This document shows, in pieces, positions 21,153 through 21,684 of a stretch of DNA of 21,684 bases. Numbering within the stretch: position 1 is the first letter of the stretch; each line of letters begins with the position of its first letter. The stretch is taken from the NCBI GenBank assembly GCA_008931825.1, contig QXVZ01009961.1, forward strand, positions 1 through 21,684, in the 5' to 3' direction. The notes beneath the pieces are model-generated. The model did not search any database and was not told the DNA's origin. It saw only the letters and a list, made by a program, of their open reading frames with translations. Source of the stretch: Phallusia fumigata. Taxonomy: Eukaryota > Chordata > Ascidiacea > Phlebobranchia > Ascidiidae. The position numbers and the translations under genes were made by a program.

Positions 21153-21635
21153 GATGGGACTAACAGTTTTCCACTGGCCTTAGTTTTAATGTGTCAACCT
21201 TACATCATTTCAACTTGCATCTGCTGGAAGTACAGGCTAGTATAGCTGTCAGAAAATTCAAACGCATCGATCAAACTTTTTGCAAAAAGATCTTCTCACG
21301 CATTAGGCAGTGGCAGCCACCACAGATTCATCGCCATGCTTTGGCCTTTCTCTTCACCGAGTCCATATATTCATTTGTGCATTGAACTATGACCTTGGAC
21401 TGACTTTAATTTGTGCTACATAAGACCTCAGCCTTTTCCGGGCTGCCATTTTATCGACTGAGCCAACAGAACATCGAGCAATGAAAACTTCTCGTTACTC
21501 GAGAAATCGAGGCAGCCAAACTGTAATCTATTTATTAAGCATAACAAAACCCAACCCTTGTTTCCGAAACCAGCATATAAAGTTTAATTGTACGAAAGGA
21601 GAAGTGTGAAATACATGTAACATTTTTTCTTACAG
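21153..21635. other. Intergenic, 5' flank of the 19392-21152 gene
   Basis: No further family signal-peptide or ectodomain exon recognised up to the pyrimidine tract before 21636. Confidence 0.45.
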
Positions 21636-21668
21636 ATTTGGAAATAGAACACATTCATTATGCTAGAG
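21636..21668 (+). other. Possible small internal exon of a plus-strand gene running off the window
   Basis: A strong acceptor (TTTTTTCTTACAG) at 21623-21635 is followed by 33 bases, open in the phase-1 frame as DLEIEHIHYAR, then AG|GTATGT. Not recognisably part of the family. Could be chance. Confidence 0.15.
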
Positions 21669-21684
21669 GTATGTTGCGTAGAAA

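Noticed and set aside
1-21684. Known allorecognition genes such as cnidarian Alr or lamprey VLR
   Set aside because: No Ig-like or leucine-rich-repeat pattern; the ectodomain is a single cysteine domain split over two exons.
1-21684. tRNA, rRNA, CRISPR array or intact transposon
   Set aside because: No tRNA B-box-like core, no regularly spaced repeats and no transposase or reverse transcriptase motifs in any frame I read.

Overview
The window looks like animal nuclear DNA. It is AT-rich, has no bacterial gene layout, and every gene I can build is split into 6-7 small exons by short introns (about 60-640 bp) with GT-AG borders and pyrimidine-rich acceptors. A compact invertebrate genome, perhaps a tunicate such as Ciona, is my guess from intron size and composition only. 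No gene matches a named family closely enough for a symbol.

The content is one tandem multigene family of predicted single-pass type I membrane proteins: seven genes on the minus strand and one damaged copy on the plus strand. Shared plan: a signal-peptide exon, two exons coding a roughly 150-residue cysteine ectodomain (C..CxW..F..V[FL]K, then WC/FC-R-[IV]-Y..K, LC, WPP, [MF][FS]Y.F..C), a Thr/Ser/Asn-rich stalk exon, a transmembrane exon and a cytoplasmic tail. The ectodomain has the cysteine and Trp spacing of a very divergent CUB-like domain; this is inference.

Two classes are interleaved. Class A (long tail) has a tail of roughly 70-90 residues on two exons, with tyrosines in DYAx[IV], YLVPI and a near-terminal EYxxF. 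Class B (short tail) has one short tail exon ending NELYxxCD. Order from left: A (1-637, cut by the window edge), A (1673-4062), B (6319-8002), B (8052-9643), a class B ectodomain with a class A tail on the plus strand (10638-12328, broken), A (13509-15569), A (16261-18554), B (19392-21152). Related ectodomains with alternative long-tyrosine and short tails recall the paired-receptor arrangement of immune and allorecognition loci, though no canonical ITIM or ITAM is present.

The cluster is still rearranging. Block 1-1107 is a diverged copy of 3429-4520. Block 6360-8082 is duplicated as 8084-9675, and that junction (with an undetermined base at 8083) cuts the last exon of the second copy. The 1673-4062 gene carries two frame-compensating deletions and has lost conserved cysteines. 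The plus-strand copy has two uncompensated 2-base deletions. The remaining sequence is intergenic, and I find no RNA gene, CRISPR array or complete transposon in it.
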